From Actinomycetota bacterium (GTDB lineage: Bacteria > Actinomycetota > Thermoleophilia > Gaiellales > Gaiellaceae), in contig VAXG01000025.1 in NCBI GenBank assembly GCA_005883355.1, positions 1-33,062 on the forward strand: a stretch of DNA of 33,062 bases, in the 5' to 3' direction. The notes under the pieces were generated by a model, which was given only the letters and a program-made list of their open reading frames with translations, ran no database searches and had not been told where the DNA came from. Position 1 is the stretch's first letter; each line of letters starts with the position of its first letter. The translations under genes and the position numbers were made by a program. Below, piece after piece: positions 8,602-15,059 of the stretch.

Positions 8602-9287
8602 CGACGGCGAACGCGCACGACGACCACAGGAGTCGGCACCGAGCGATTGCCGGCGAGATCCACGGCGACGAGCTTCAGCTTGTGCCGGCCGGGCCGAATC
8701 GCACGACCGTGCACCTTCCCGGACCAGTGCAGCAGGTAGCGCAGGCGCTTGGAGGCCGTGAACACGCGGCGCCTGCCGTCGACGAAGAGGATTGCGTGAG
8801 CGTGCTCGGAGACGGTGTAGGTCACCGTCAGCTTCTCCGTCCCAGGCCGGAAGACTCGCGGCCGGACGCTCCTGAGCCTGATCGACGGCCTGATCGTGTC
8901 GACGCGGATCGGGTTCGGGAGGTCGATCGTCCTGCCGGCACGTTGGAGCTCGACCAGCGGGTAGTAGATCCCGTCCGGCACCAGCTCCCCGGAAGCGTCG
9001 CGTCCGTCCCAACGCACCCGGACGTCGCCACGCGAAAAGGAGCCCGCGGCGACCGTCACTTCGCCGGAACCGGTCCGGACCGTGATGCGAAGGTGGTCCG
9101 CCCTGCGCAGCGAGAATTCGATGTTCGCCGTCTTCGTGGCACAGCGGCAGACGGGCGAGAAGATGTCGGAGACCCGCGTCTTGGAGATCGGGCTAGGTTC
9201 GAGCTTCAGACGCTGCGTCACGGCGAATGCCGTCGCGGTCGCCACGATCAGCAAGAGCGCGAGAATCGTCGGCGCGTTGCGTCTCAT
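8598..9287 (-). CDS. Anchored protein with FlgD-type Ig-like domain
   Basis: A 229-aa protein. An N-terminal hydrophobic segment (ILALLLIVATATAFAV, about residues 8-23) is a signal or anchor. The middle has a CRC motif (FSPVCRCATKTANIEF). Then comes a FlgD-like Ig fold signature, VRWDGRDASGELVPDGIYYP, about residues 93-112, and a second beta-rich repeat that ends in a basic tail. Such domains are structural, extracytoplasmic modules. The ATG has TACAAT 9 nt upstream. The gene begins inside the 3' end of the TauE gene (95-bp overlap) and ends in a 4-bp overlap with the sulfotransferase, so it is likely coupled to it. No specific function is known. Confidence 0.72.
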   Translation of the reverse strand: MRRNAPTILALLLIVATATAFAVTQRLKLEPSPISKTRVSDIFSPVCRCATKTANIEFSLRRADHLRITVRTGSGEVTVAAGSFSRGDVRVRWDGRDASGELVPDGIYYPLVELQRAGRTIDLPNPIRVDTIRPSIRLRSVRPRVFRPGTEKLTVTYTVSEHAHAILFVDGRRRVFTASKRLRYLLHWSGKVHGRAIRPGRHKLKLVAVDLAGNRSVPTPVVVVRVRRR

Positions 9288-10161
9288 CGGTGCGCGATTG
9301 TACGCCCCGCATGCCGGTTGCCAGCCAGACCACGAATGCCGTCAGCCCGATGCCGAGGCCAATCGCTATGACGTAGCTCGCAGCGGGCACGTTGAGCAGC
9401 TTGACGCCGCTGAGCGCGAGCACGCCGGCGAGCCCTAGTCGAAGCGCGTCCTGAGGGATGTGCAGCGTGAACCGGCTCGAGATCCAGATCCCGGGGATGG
9501 AGCCGAGCAGCAGCCAACCCATGGCGTGCAGATCGACATTCCCTTGGAGCAGATGGCCGAGGCCGGCGACCCAGAGCAACGCGGCCGCGTGGAAGATGTC
9601 CGTGCCGACGATCCTCGCGATCGTCAGCGGATACACCATCACCATGACGAGCCCGAAGAACGTGCCGCTTCCCACCGACGTGAGGCCGACGATGAAGCCG
9701 AAGACGGCACCGATCGCAACAGCACGGATCTTGTCCTTCCGCTGGAGGACGAAGCCGGCGTCGCTCGGCTGCATGCCCCGCTTGACGAAGGTCTTCGCAA
9801 CCAGGCCGACGGCGCCGAGTACCAGCGCGGCGCCGATTGCATAACCCTCCGCCGACTGCACACCGTCTCCGTAGGAGCGCTGGAGCCATCCGGCTACGGC
9901 CACTCCGACCAGGGACAGCGGGCCCGACCCGGCGAACATCCAGAGCGTGAGATGCGCGTGCACGTTGCCGAGCCGCCGGTGCCGGACTGCGCCGAAGCTC
10001 TTGAACACGGCGCCGTGGAGGATGTCCGTGCCAACGGCATAGGTCGGCTTGAAGCCGAAGACGATCACGAGAATCGGGGTCAGCAGCGCACCGCCGCCCA
10101 TCCCCGTCAGTCCGACGAGGACGCCGATCAGCAGCCCCGTGAGGGTGAACTGCCAGGTCAA
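9193..10161 (-). CDS. TauE/SafE-family sulfite/sulfonate exporter-like permease
   Basis: A 322-aa membrane protein with about 8 transmembrane segments. The family signature GVLVGLTGMGGGALLTPIL is at the N-terminus and its inverted repeat GFIVGLTSVGSGTFFGLVMV begins the second half; the duplicated GxGGG-type loops define TauE/SafE (DUF81). Characterised members are linked to movement of sulfite, sulfoacetate or other organosulfur anions. The TTG start lies 3 bp after the sat stop, so co-transcription is likely. A direct role in exporting sulfite or a sulfonate fits the neighbours. The last 36 or so residues are hydrophilic and lie over the start of the Ig-like gene, so this tail may be an extension past an ancestral stop. 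Confidence 0.85.
   Translation of the reverse strand: MTWQFTLTGLLIGVLVGLTGMGGGALLTPILVIVFGFKPTYAVGTDILHGAVFKSFGAVRHRRLGNVHAHLTLWMFAGSGPLSLVGVAVAGWLQRSYGDGVQSAEGYAIGAALVLGAVGLVAKTFVKRGMQPSDAGFVLQRKDKIRAVAIGAVFGFIVGLTSVGSGTFFGLVMVMVYPLTIARIVGTDIFHAAALLWVAGLGHLLQGNVDLHAMGWLLLGSIPGIWISSRFTLHIPQDALRLGLAGVLALSGVKLLNVPAASYVIAIGLGIGLTAFVVWLATGMRGVQSRTDETQRADDSRALADRGDRDGIRRDAASEART
9297..9302 (-). promoter_or_regulatory. -10 element inside the 3' end of the TauE gene
   Basis: On the minus strand TACAAT lies 9 nt before ATG 9287 of the Ig-like gene. It suggests the Ig-like and sulfotransferase genes can be transcribed separately from the sulfate-activation operon. Confidence 0.5.
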
Positions 10162-10164
10162 GCG

Positions 10165-11301
10165 CTAGGCCTGGTACGCCTGGATCAGGACCTGGGCGAC
10201 CTCAGGGCGCGAGAACTCTTCGGGCGGCAGGTCTCCGTTGCCGAGCATCTCCCTCACCTTCGTCCCGGAGAGGAAGACGTGGTCGTCACCGCCGTGGGGA
10301 CACGTCTTCGCCGAGGCCATCGAGCCGCACGCCCTGCACCAGAACGAGTGCTCGAAGAACATCGGCTCGATGTCCAGCTCGTGCGGCTCGAACTCGTCGA
10401 AGATCAGCTGCGCGTCGTAGGTGCCGTAGTAGTCGCCGACACCGGCATGGTCGCGGCCGACGATGAAGTGCGAGCAGCCGTAGTTCTTGCGGCAGATCGC
10501 GTGCCAGATCGCCTCGCGCGGCCCGGCGTAGCGCATCGCCGCGGGGAAGGCGGAGAGCACGACTCGCTCCGACGGGTAGTAGCCGTCGAGCAGCACTCGA
10601 TAGCACTCCACGCGCGTCGCCGCCGGAACGTCGTCCGACTTCGTGTCGCCGACAAGCGGATGGACGAGCAACCCGTCGACGGTCTCGAGCGCGACCTTCG
10701 TCAGGTACTCGTGCGCTCGGTGGATCGGGTTACGGGTCTGGAAGCCGACGACCCGGCGCCAGCCGCGCTCGGAGAATTCCGCGCGCGTCTCTGCAGGGTC
10801 CTTCGCCAACTCGGGAAACGAAGGCTCCGCCCGCTCGAACACGGTGACGCGGCCTGCGAGGTACAGCGGACGCTGCTCGTATAGCCGTGCGACCCCGGGA
10901 TGCGCCTCGTCGGTCGTGCGAAACGCCTGCTGCGCCTCGCGCTGCTCGTCGTACTCGTAGGTCTCCTCGACCTCGAGGACGGCAAAGAGCTTCCCGCTCT
11001 CGTCCGCCAGCGCGACCCGGTCGCCCCGCGGGGCGGCGTCGACCGCAAGACACACCGGCAACGCCCACGGGAGACCGTTCGCGAGCCGCATCGTGTCCAG
11101 CACGGCCTCGTAGTCCTCGTGACCCATGAAGCCTTCGAGCGGCGACAGCGCGCCCGAGGCGATCATGTCCAGGTCGGAGAGCTCGCGTGAAGTCAGTGGC
11201 ACGACCTCGAGCGTGTCGAGGTCGTCCGGCCGCTCGCCCGTGCGATCGACGAGCGTGCCGCCGTGCGGCGCGATCAGCTTCGTATCGGTGACGACGCTCA
11301 T
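10165..11301 (-). CDS. sat: Sulfate adenylyltransferase (ATP sulfurylase)
   Basis: A 378-aa homomeric ATP sulfurylase: ATP + sulfate gives APS + PPi. It has the N-terminal PUA-like domain and then the catalytic fold. The catalytic motif is QTRNPIHRAHEY, and the nucleotide-binding motif is GRDHAGVGDYYG. Near the C-terminus WCRACGSMASAKTCPHGG offers a CxxC-x8-C cluster with nearby His, like the zinc site known in Thermus Sat. GSMASAKTCPHG also precedes the typical LSGTKVREML. ATG 11301 is chosen over upstream in-frame starts because GGAG lies 8 nt before it. The start overlaps the stop of the 63-aa ORF (ATGA). It works with CysC and CysH upstream. Confidence 0.93.
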   Translation of the reverse strand: MSVVTDTKLIAPHGGTLVDRTGERPDDLDTLEVVPLTSRELSDLDMIASGALSPLEGFMGHEDYEAVLDTMRLANGLPWALPVCLAVDAAPRGDRVALADESGKLFAVLEVEETYEYDEQREAQQAFRTTDEAHPGVARLYEQRPLYLAGRVTVFERAEPSFPELAKDPAETRAEFSERGWRRVVGFQTRNPIHRAHEYLTKVALETVDGLLVHPLVGDTKSDDVPAATRVECYRVLLDGYYPSERVVLSAFPAAMRYAGPREAIWHAICRKNYGCSHFIVGRDHAGVGDYYGTYDAQLIFDEFEPHELDIEPMFFEHSFWCRACGSMASAKTCPHGGDDHVFLSGTKVREMLGNGDLPPEEFSRPEVAQVLIQAYQA

Positions 11302-11489
11302 CGGCTGTTCTCCGGCCGATGAGCGGTGGAAGGGGCGTAAGGGGAAACCGGGAGGTTTCCCTTGTTGTTCTCCTCGGCGCACGCGGCGATCTCAGCGGCG
11401 CGGGGGCTGAGGCGATCCCTAAAGAAGGGAGCACGTGAGGGAAACATTGTTTCCCTCACGGGAGCGAGCCGAAGGCGAGCGACGCTCAC
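11298..11489 (-). CDS. Possible 63-aa ORF interlocked between cysC and sat
   Basis: This frame fills the whole gap between cysC and sat. Its GTG overlaps the cysC stop by 4 bp (GTGA) and its stop overlaps the sat ATG by 4 bp (ATGA). A GGGGGTGA-like Shine-Dalgarno sits 4 nt before the GTG. The product would be basic with no recognised domain, including a stretch RAAEIAACAEENNKGNLPVS. Against it being a gene, two strong hairpins (11342-11361 and 11434-11460) lie in it, so the frame may be chance coverage of an intergenic repeat or RNA element. If translated, it would carry ribosomes from cysC to sat and keep the hairpins open. Confidence 0.35.
   Translation of the reverse strand: MSVARLRLAPVRETMFPSRAPFFRDRLSPRAAEIAACAEENNKGNLPVSPYAPSTAHRPENSR
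11342..11361. repeat. Hairpin with GGGAAACC/GGTTTCCC arms
   Basis: An 8-bp perfect inverted repeat, GGGAAACC (11342-11349) and GGTTTCCC (11354-11361), with a 4-nt loop; the stem can extend by two weaker pairs. It lies 41 bp before the sat start in transcript order. It has the same GGGAAAC/GTTTCCC arm sequence as the larger hairpin at 11434-11460. No U-tract follows, so it is not a classic terminator. Confidence 0.6.
11434..11460. repeat. 12-bp perfect hairpin just after cysC
   Basis: A perfect 12-bp stem with a 3-nt loop: CGTGAGGGAAAC at 11434-11445, loop ATT, GTTTCCCTCACG at 11449-11460. It begins 26 bp past the cysC stop in transcript order. It lacks a following U-run. Possible roles are an mRNA-stabilising or processing structure, an attenuator ahead of sat, or an end of a small repeated element. 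Confidence 0.7.
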
Positions 11490-12085
11490 GCGGTCACCCC
11501 CGCCGGGATGAGCCCGCGCTCCTCGAGGTGCTGCAGGATCAGCTGCGCGCTTTCCTCGGGCTCGTGCTGCTCGGTGTCGATGCGCACGTCCGGATTGCTC
11601 GGCTCCTCATACGGATCGTCGACGCCCGTGAAGCCCTTGATCTCCCCCTTGAACGCCTTCTCGTAGAGGCCCTTGACGTCGCGGCGGGCACACTCCTCGA
11701 CCGAGGTCGCGACGTGCACCTCGACGAACGTGCCCCATTCCTCGACGAGCTCCCGCGCTTTCTGCCTCGTCGCCTCGTACGGAGAGATCGCAGCGGCGAT
11801 CACGGCCGCACTGTGGCGCGTCAGCCGCGCGGCGACCCAGCCGATCCGCTCGATGTTGGCGTCACGGTCCTCCTTCGAGAACCCGAGGCCCTTGGAGAGG
11901 TGCGTCCGGACGGTGTCGCCGTCGAGGTACTCGACGATCGGTCCTCGCTCTTCGATCGCGGGGCCGACGAGATGCGCGATCGTCGTCTTGCCGGACCCCG
12001 ACAGTCCTGTGAACCAAAGCGTGAACCCGCCGTCGCGCCGGCGCTCCGTCTCCGGATGCTCGTGGGCGTAGATGTGCTCAGTCAT
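11486..12085 (-). CDS. cysC: Adenylyl-sulfate (APS) kinase
   Basis: A 199-aa APS kinase: APS + ATP gives PAPS + ADP. The P-loop GLSGSGKT is at residues 27-34. The APS-binding and conserved elements follow: YLDGDTVRTHLSKGLGFS, RDANIERIGWVA and the substrate-side AAISPYEATR. KGLYEKAFKGEIKGFTGVDDPYE is the typical lid region. AAGGAG lies 4 nt before the ATG. The gene overlaps cysH by 8 bp. PAPS can go to reduction or to sulfotransfer. As the adjacent reductase looks like an APS reductase, the sulfotransferase downstream is a likely PAPS user. Confidence 0.95.
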   Translation of the reverse strand: MTEHIYAHEHPETERRRDGGFTLWFTGLSGSGKTTIAHLVGPAIEERGPIVEYLDGDTVRTHLSKGLGFSKEDRDANIERIGWVAARLTRHSAAVIAAAISPYEATRQKARELVEEWGTFVEVHVATSVEECARRDVKGLYEKAFKGEIKGFTGVDDPYEEPSNPDVRIDTEQHEPEESAQLILQHLEERGLIPAGVTA

Positions 12086-12788
12086 TCGACTCCTTCACCA
12101 GTCGGGTGTTGCCATGGATGCCGCACTCGAGCTTGTCCGACCCGGACCACCGTCCTGCACGCTCGTCCTCGCCGACGAGGACGGGACGCGTGCAGGGGAT
12201 GCAGCCGATCGACGGATAGCCCGCGTCGTGCAGCGGGTTGTAGGGAATCTCGTTCACGTGGATGTACGCCTGGACGCGCTTCGCGTCCCAATCCACGACG
12301 GGCTGGATCTTCCAGACGCCGTAACGCTCCGACCACTCGACGCGCTGTGCGTCTGCGCGGGTCAGCGCCTGCTCGCGGCGGATGCCGGTGACCCAGGCGT
12401 CGTACGGCGCGAGCGCGCGCTCGAGCGGCTCGACCTTGCGGATGTGACAGCAGCGGTCGGGGTTGCTCTCCCAGAGGTTCGGGCCCTCCGCGATCGCCTG
12501 CTGCGCGACGGAGATGATCTCAGGGCGCTCGAGGGTGAGCCCGTACCGCTCGACGAGGCGGTCGCGTGTCTCGTAGGTCTCCTTGAAGAACAGCTGCGTG
12601 TCGAGCTCGACGACGGGAATGTTCAGGCCGAGCTCCCCGAACACCATGTGCACGAGCACCGAGGACTGACGCTGCCACGAGCACGTCAGGCACATGCGGT
12701 CGCCGAACTGCTCGTAGGCCCAGAGCAGGGCCTCTTCGGCGGTCATCGCCTCGACGTCAGGAAGCTGGAGTGCCGGCGTGGTCGCCAA
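12078..12788 (-). CDS. cysH: Adenylyl-sulfate (APS) reductase, 4Fe-4S type
   Basis: A 236-aa thioredoxin-dependent reductase: APS + reduced thioredoxin gives sulfite + AMP. The double cysteine DRCCHI (113-114) and the later CIPC (196, 199) form the four-cysteine 4Fe-4S set that marks APS reductases; E. coli-type PAPS reductases lack it. The catalytic Cys is in ECGIH (222). Some cluster-bearing enzymes, such as B. subtilis CysH, also accept PAPS. The start is TTG 12788, decided by a full AAGGAGGT Shine-Dalgarno at normal spacing; no ATG fits. It overlaps comA by 32 bp and cysC by 8 bp. Its product sulfite is the substrate of ComA, encoded just upstream. Confidence 0.93.
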   Translation of the reverse strand: MATTPALQLPDVEAMTAEEALLWAYEQFGDRMCLTCSWQRQSSVLVHMVFGELGLNIPVVELDTQLFFKETYETRDRLVERYGLTLERPEIISVAQQAIAEGPNLWESNPDRCCHIRKVEPLERALAPYDAWVTGIRREQALTRADAQRVEWSERYGVWKIQPVVDWDAKRVQAYIHVNEIPYNPLHDAGYPSIGCIPCTRPVLVGEDERAGRWSGSDKLECGIHGNTRLVKESND

Positions 12789-13521
12789 GGAGCACCTCCT
12801 TCAGCGTGTCGCCGCGGAGGCCGCGGCGGAGCGTCTCGAGCGCGATGACCTCTTCCGGCGGGATGTTCCCGAGGTTCACGGCGGGGCCGAACTCCTTGAT
12901 GAACCACGCCTGGGCGGCCTTCGTCGGTGCCTCGAAGACGACGTCCTCGAGGGGCACGGCATCGGCGATCTCGCCGACGAGCTCCGTGCGCATGTCGCCG
13001 GACTTGCTGAAGATTCCGGCCGTCCCGCCCTCGCGCGCTTCGGTGATCACCTTCCAGGCGCCCGCGTCAAGCTCCTCGCGCAGCCACTTCGTCCATTCGT
13101 CGGGCGTGAACTCGACGTCGGAATCCTTCGAGCCGACCTCGGAGAGGACGGTGAAGTCGCCGGCGAACTCCTCGATCAGCTCGAGCTTGCGCTCGCGAGG
13201 GAGGTCGATGACGCCGTCGGAGATCTCGACGTGCGTCAAGCCGAGACCTTGCAGCCAGCGCTTGTAGCCCTCGATCTTGTCCTGGACGAAGACGACCTCG
13301 AAAAACGTGCCGCCGATGACGACCGGCTTTCCGCGCAGGACATCAAGCTTCGCCGGAAGGTTCCGGGTCACGTACGCGGTGCCCCAGCCGAGCTTCACGA
13401 TGTCGATGTAGTCACCGGAGGTCTCGAGCACGTCCTCCCACGCGCGCGGGCCGAGACCCTTGTCGATCACGTGCGTGAGCCCACCGGGGCGCGGTGCCAA
13501 TCCGAGGTCAAAGCCGCTCAT
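12757..13521 (-). CDS. comA: Phosphosulfolactate synthase (ComA)
   Basis: A 254-aa enzyme: phosphoenolpyruvate + sulfite gives (2R)-phospho-3-sulfolactate, forming a C-S bond. Family signatures are all present: DYIDIVKLGWGTAYV, VEISDGVIDLPRERKLELIE, WKVITEAREGGTAGIF and the end NLGNIPPEEVIALETLRRGL. The fold is a TIM barrel. In methanogens it starts coenzyme M synthesis; in Bacillus subtilis YitD makes spore sulfolactate, and its cluster also carries Sat, APS kinase and a CysH homolog. The ATG has a GAGGAG element nearby and overlaps the hydro-lyase beta subunit by 14 bp. No ComB phosphatase is seen. The family is ascribed with high certainty; the final product is not. Confidence 0.93.
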   Translation of the reverse strand: MSGFDLGLAPRPGGLTHVIDKGLGPRAWEDVLETSGDYIDIVKLGWGTAYVTRNLPAKLDVLRGKPVVIGGTFFEVVFVQDKIEGYKRWLQGLGLTHVEISDGVIDLPRERKLELIEEFAGDFTVLSEVGSKDSDVEFTPDEWTKWLREELDAGAWKVITEAREGGTAGIFSKSGDMRTELVGEIADAVPLEDVVFEAPTKAAQAWFIKEFGPAVNLGNIPPEEVIALETLRRGLRGDTLKEVLLGDHAGTPAS

Positions 13522-14092
13522 AGAGCTCCTCGAGCTTGGCCTGGGCGCGCTCCTGCACGTCGTGGAAGAGCGAGTTGCCGTGCGAGTCGATGCCGACGGT
13601 GAGCGGACCGAAGTCCTTCACTCGAAACTTCCAGAGGCACTCGGGCATGAGCTCCTCCCAGGCGACCTCTTCGATCTCCTCGATCTGCGTCGTCTCGAGC
13701 GCGGCCGCTCCGCCGACGATCGCGAAATAGACCATCCCGAGGCGCTGCATCGGCTCGATCGCCTCGTCGGGAAGACCGCCCTTGCCGCAGATCGCGCGCA
13801 CGCCGTACTGCTCTCCCAGGCCCTCCGTGAACCGCACCATCCGCGCGGAGGTCGTCGTGCCGATGCAGATCTTCTCGTACTTGCCGGGGCCGAGCTTGCG
13901 CACGCCGGGCGCGGTGTGCAACAGGAAGGCGCCGGTGAGGTCCATCGGCGGCGCAATCCCCTGGTCGAAGATCCTGATCTGTGTGCGATCGCGGATGCCG
14001 ATGATGTGGCCGTCGACCGTCACCTCGTCACCGGCGCGGAGGTCGCGAATCGCCTCCTCGCTCGCCGGAAAATGCATGCGAACCGCGGCCAT
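13508..14092 (-). CDS. Class I fumarase / L-tartrate dehydratase-type hydro-lyase, beta subunit
   Basis: A 194-aa swivelling-domain subunit matching the fumarase C-terminal domain. It opens with GDEVTVDGHIIGIRDRTQIRI and has the substrate-binding segment ICIGTTTSARM and the glycine motif AICGKGGLP; the end has FGPLTVGIDSHGNSLF. In two-subunit enzymes it pairs with the Fe-S alpha subunit to add or remove water across a double bond (fumarate/malate, tartrate/oxaloacetate or analogues). The gap of 67 bp from the alpha gene holds a palindrome. It overlaps comA by 14 bp, so its expression is tied to sulfite capture. An ordinary TCA fumarase is the plain alternative. Confidence 0.87.
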   Translation of the reverse strand: MAAVRMHFPASEEAIRDLRAGDEVTVDGHIIGIRDRTQIRIFDQGIAPPMDLTGAFLLHTAPGVRKLGPGKYEKICIGTTTSARMVRFTEGLGEQYGVRAICGKGGLPDEAIEPMQRLGMVYFAIVGGAAALETTQIEEIEEVAWEELMPECLWKFRVKDFGPLTVGIDSHGNSLFHDVQERAQAKLEELYERL

Positions 14093-14103
14093 CTAACGCA
14101 CGT

Positions 14104-14138
14104 CCCGAAGAGCTGGGGTCAGACCCTTGCCGTTCGGG
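14104..14138. repeat. Degenerate palindrome with TGGGGTCAGACCC core
   Basis: It lies in the 67-bp gap between the hydro-lyase alpha and beta genes. Two 17-nt arms around A14121 pair at 13 of 17 positions, with perfect outer (CCCGAA/TTCGGG) and inner (GGGTC/GACCC) blocks. The core TGGGGTCAGACCC (14114-14126) matches the core at 916-928 except for the central base. No U-tract follows on either strand. Confidence 0.55.
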
Positions 14139-14159
14139 CCGTGGCTACTGCGGTCAGCG

Positions 14160-15059
14160 TTAGAACTCACGGTCGAACTCCACCTCTCCGTTCGCGGCGA
14201 CGTGCGCGCTTGCGCGCCGCGCGGCCCAGCACTGGTAGTTGACCGCAACGGGGTTCAGGGTCATGTGCGTGTCCGCGTGCTCGACGTGACACTGCAGAAC
14301 CGTGACGTCTCCGCCGAGTCCCATCGGCCCGATGCCCGTCTCGTTGAGCAGCTCGTACAGCTCTTCCTCGAGCTTCGCCACGTGCGGATCGGCGTTGCGC
14401 GTCCCGACCGGGCGCGCGATCGCTTCCTTGGCGAGATACATCGCGTAGTCCGCGCTGCCGCCGATGCCGACGCCGACGATGCCGGGCGGACAGGGCTTGC
14501 CGCCGGCTTCGACGATCGACTCGAGCACGAACTTCTTCACGCCCTTCACGCCGTCGGCGGGAACGCACATCTTCAGGAAGCTCATGTTCTCGCTGCCCGA
14601 TCCCTTCGGCACGCACTTGACGTCGAGGCCGTCCCAGTCGGGAATGAACTCCCAGTGCACGATCGGCAGGCGGTAGCCCGTGTTCGGTCCGGTGTTCTCG
14701 CGCGTGATCGTGTGCACCGCGTTCGAGCGCAGCGGATGCTCAATGGTCGCGCGCTCCGTACCGGCCTTCAGCGCAGCGTAAATTCGCGCCGGATGCAGGG
14801 GAAAATGCTCGCCTACCCTGCAGGTGTAGACGGCGATGCCCGTGTCCTGACAGACGAGGTTCTTCTCGCTCTCGGCGACGTTGACGTTCTTCAAAATCGT
14901 CTGCAGAACGCGTTGCCCGGGCACCGATGTCTCGCGCGTTGCAGCATCGGCCAGCGCCTCGCGCAAGTCCTGCGGAATGTCCTTCAGCGCCCAGACGTAC
15001 AGGTGAGCCGCGGCGTCTTCGACTGCAGCTTCGAGATCGGTGATCGTAACGGTGCTCAT
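14160..15059 (-). CDS. Class I fumarase / L-tartrate dehydratase-type hydro-lyase, alpha subunit (4Fe-4S)
   Basis: A 299-aa Fe-S hydro-lyase subunit. Probable cluster cysteines are Cys70 in VCQDTGIAVY, Cys149 or Cys165 flanking KGSGSENMSFLK, and Cys190 in GGKPCPPGIVGVGIGG. Substrate-binding elements include HTITRENTGPNTGY and GPMGLGGDVTVLQCHVE. It makes a labile 4Fe-4S aconitase-like centre that (de)hydrates a four-carbon diacid or an analogue. The length fits the separate alpha subunits of two-subunit fumarases and tartrate dehydratases. Its ATG overlaps the flavoprotein stop by 4 bp (ATGA), so flavoprotein, alpha and beta are made together. Sulfo-analogue chemistry is a hypothesis drawn only from context. 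Confidence 0.88.
   Translation of the reverse strand: MSTVTITDLEAAVEDAAAHLYVWALKDIPQDLREALADAATRETSVPGQRVLQTILKNVNVAESEKNLVCQDTGIAVYTCRVGEHFPLHPARIYAALKAGTERATIEHPLRSNAVHTITRENTGPNTGYRLPIVHWEFIPDWDGLDVKCVPKGSGSENMSFLKMCVPADGVKGVKKFVLESIVEAGGKPCPPGIVGVGIGGSADYAMYLAKEAIARPVGTRNADPHVAKLEEELYELLNETGIGPMGLGGDVTVLQCHVEHADTHMTLNPVAVNYQCWAARRASAHVAANGEVEFDREF

Noticed and set aside
9460..10884. Open frame of 474 codons on the plus strand
   Set aside because: Antisense to tauE and sat, both certain.
11298..11489. SAM or other known riboswitch before sat
   Set aside because: The conserved S-box core was not found; only two simple hairpins are present, so no riboswitch class is called.
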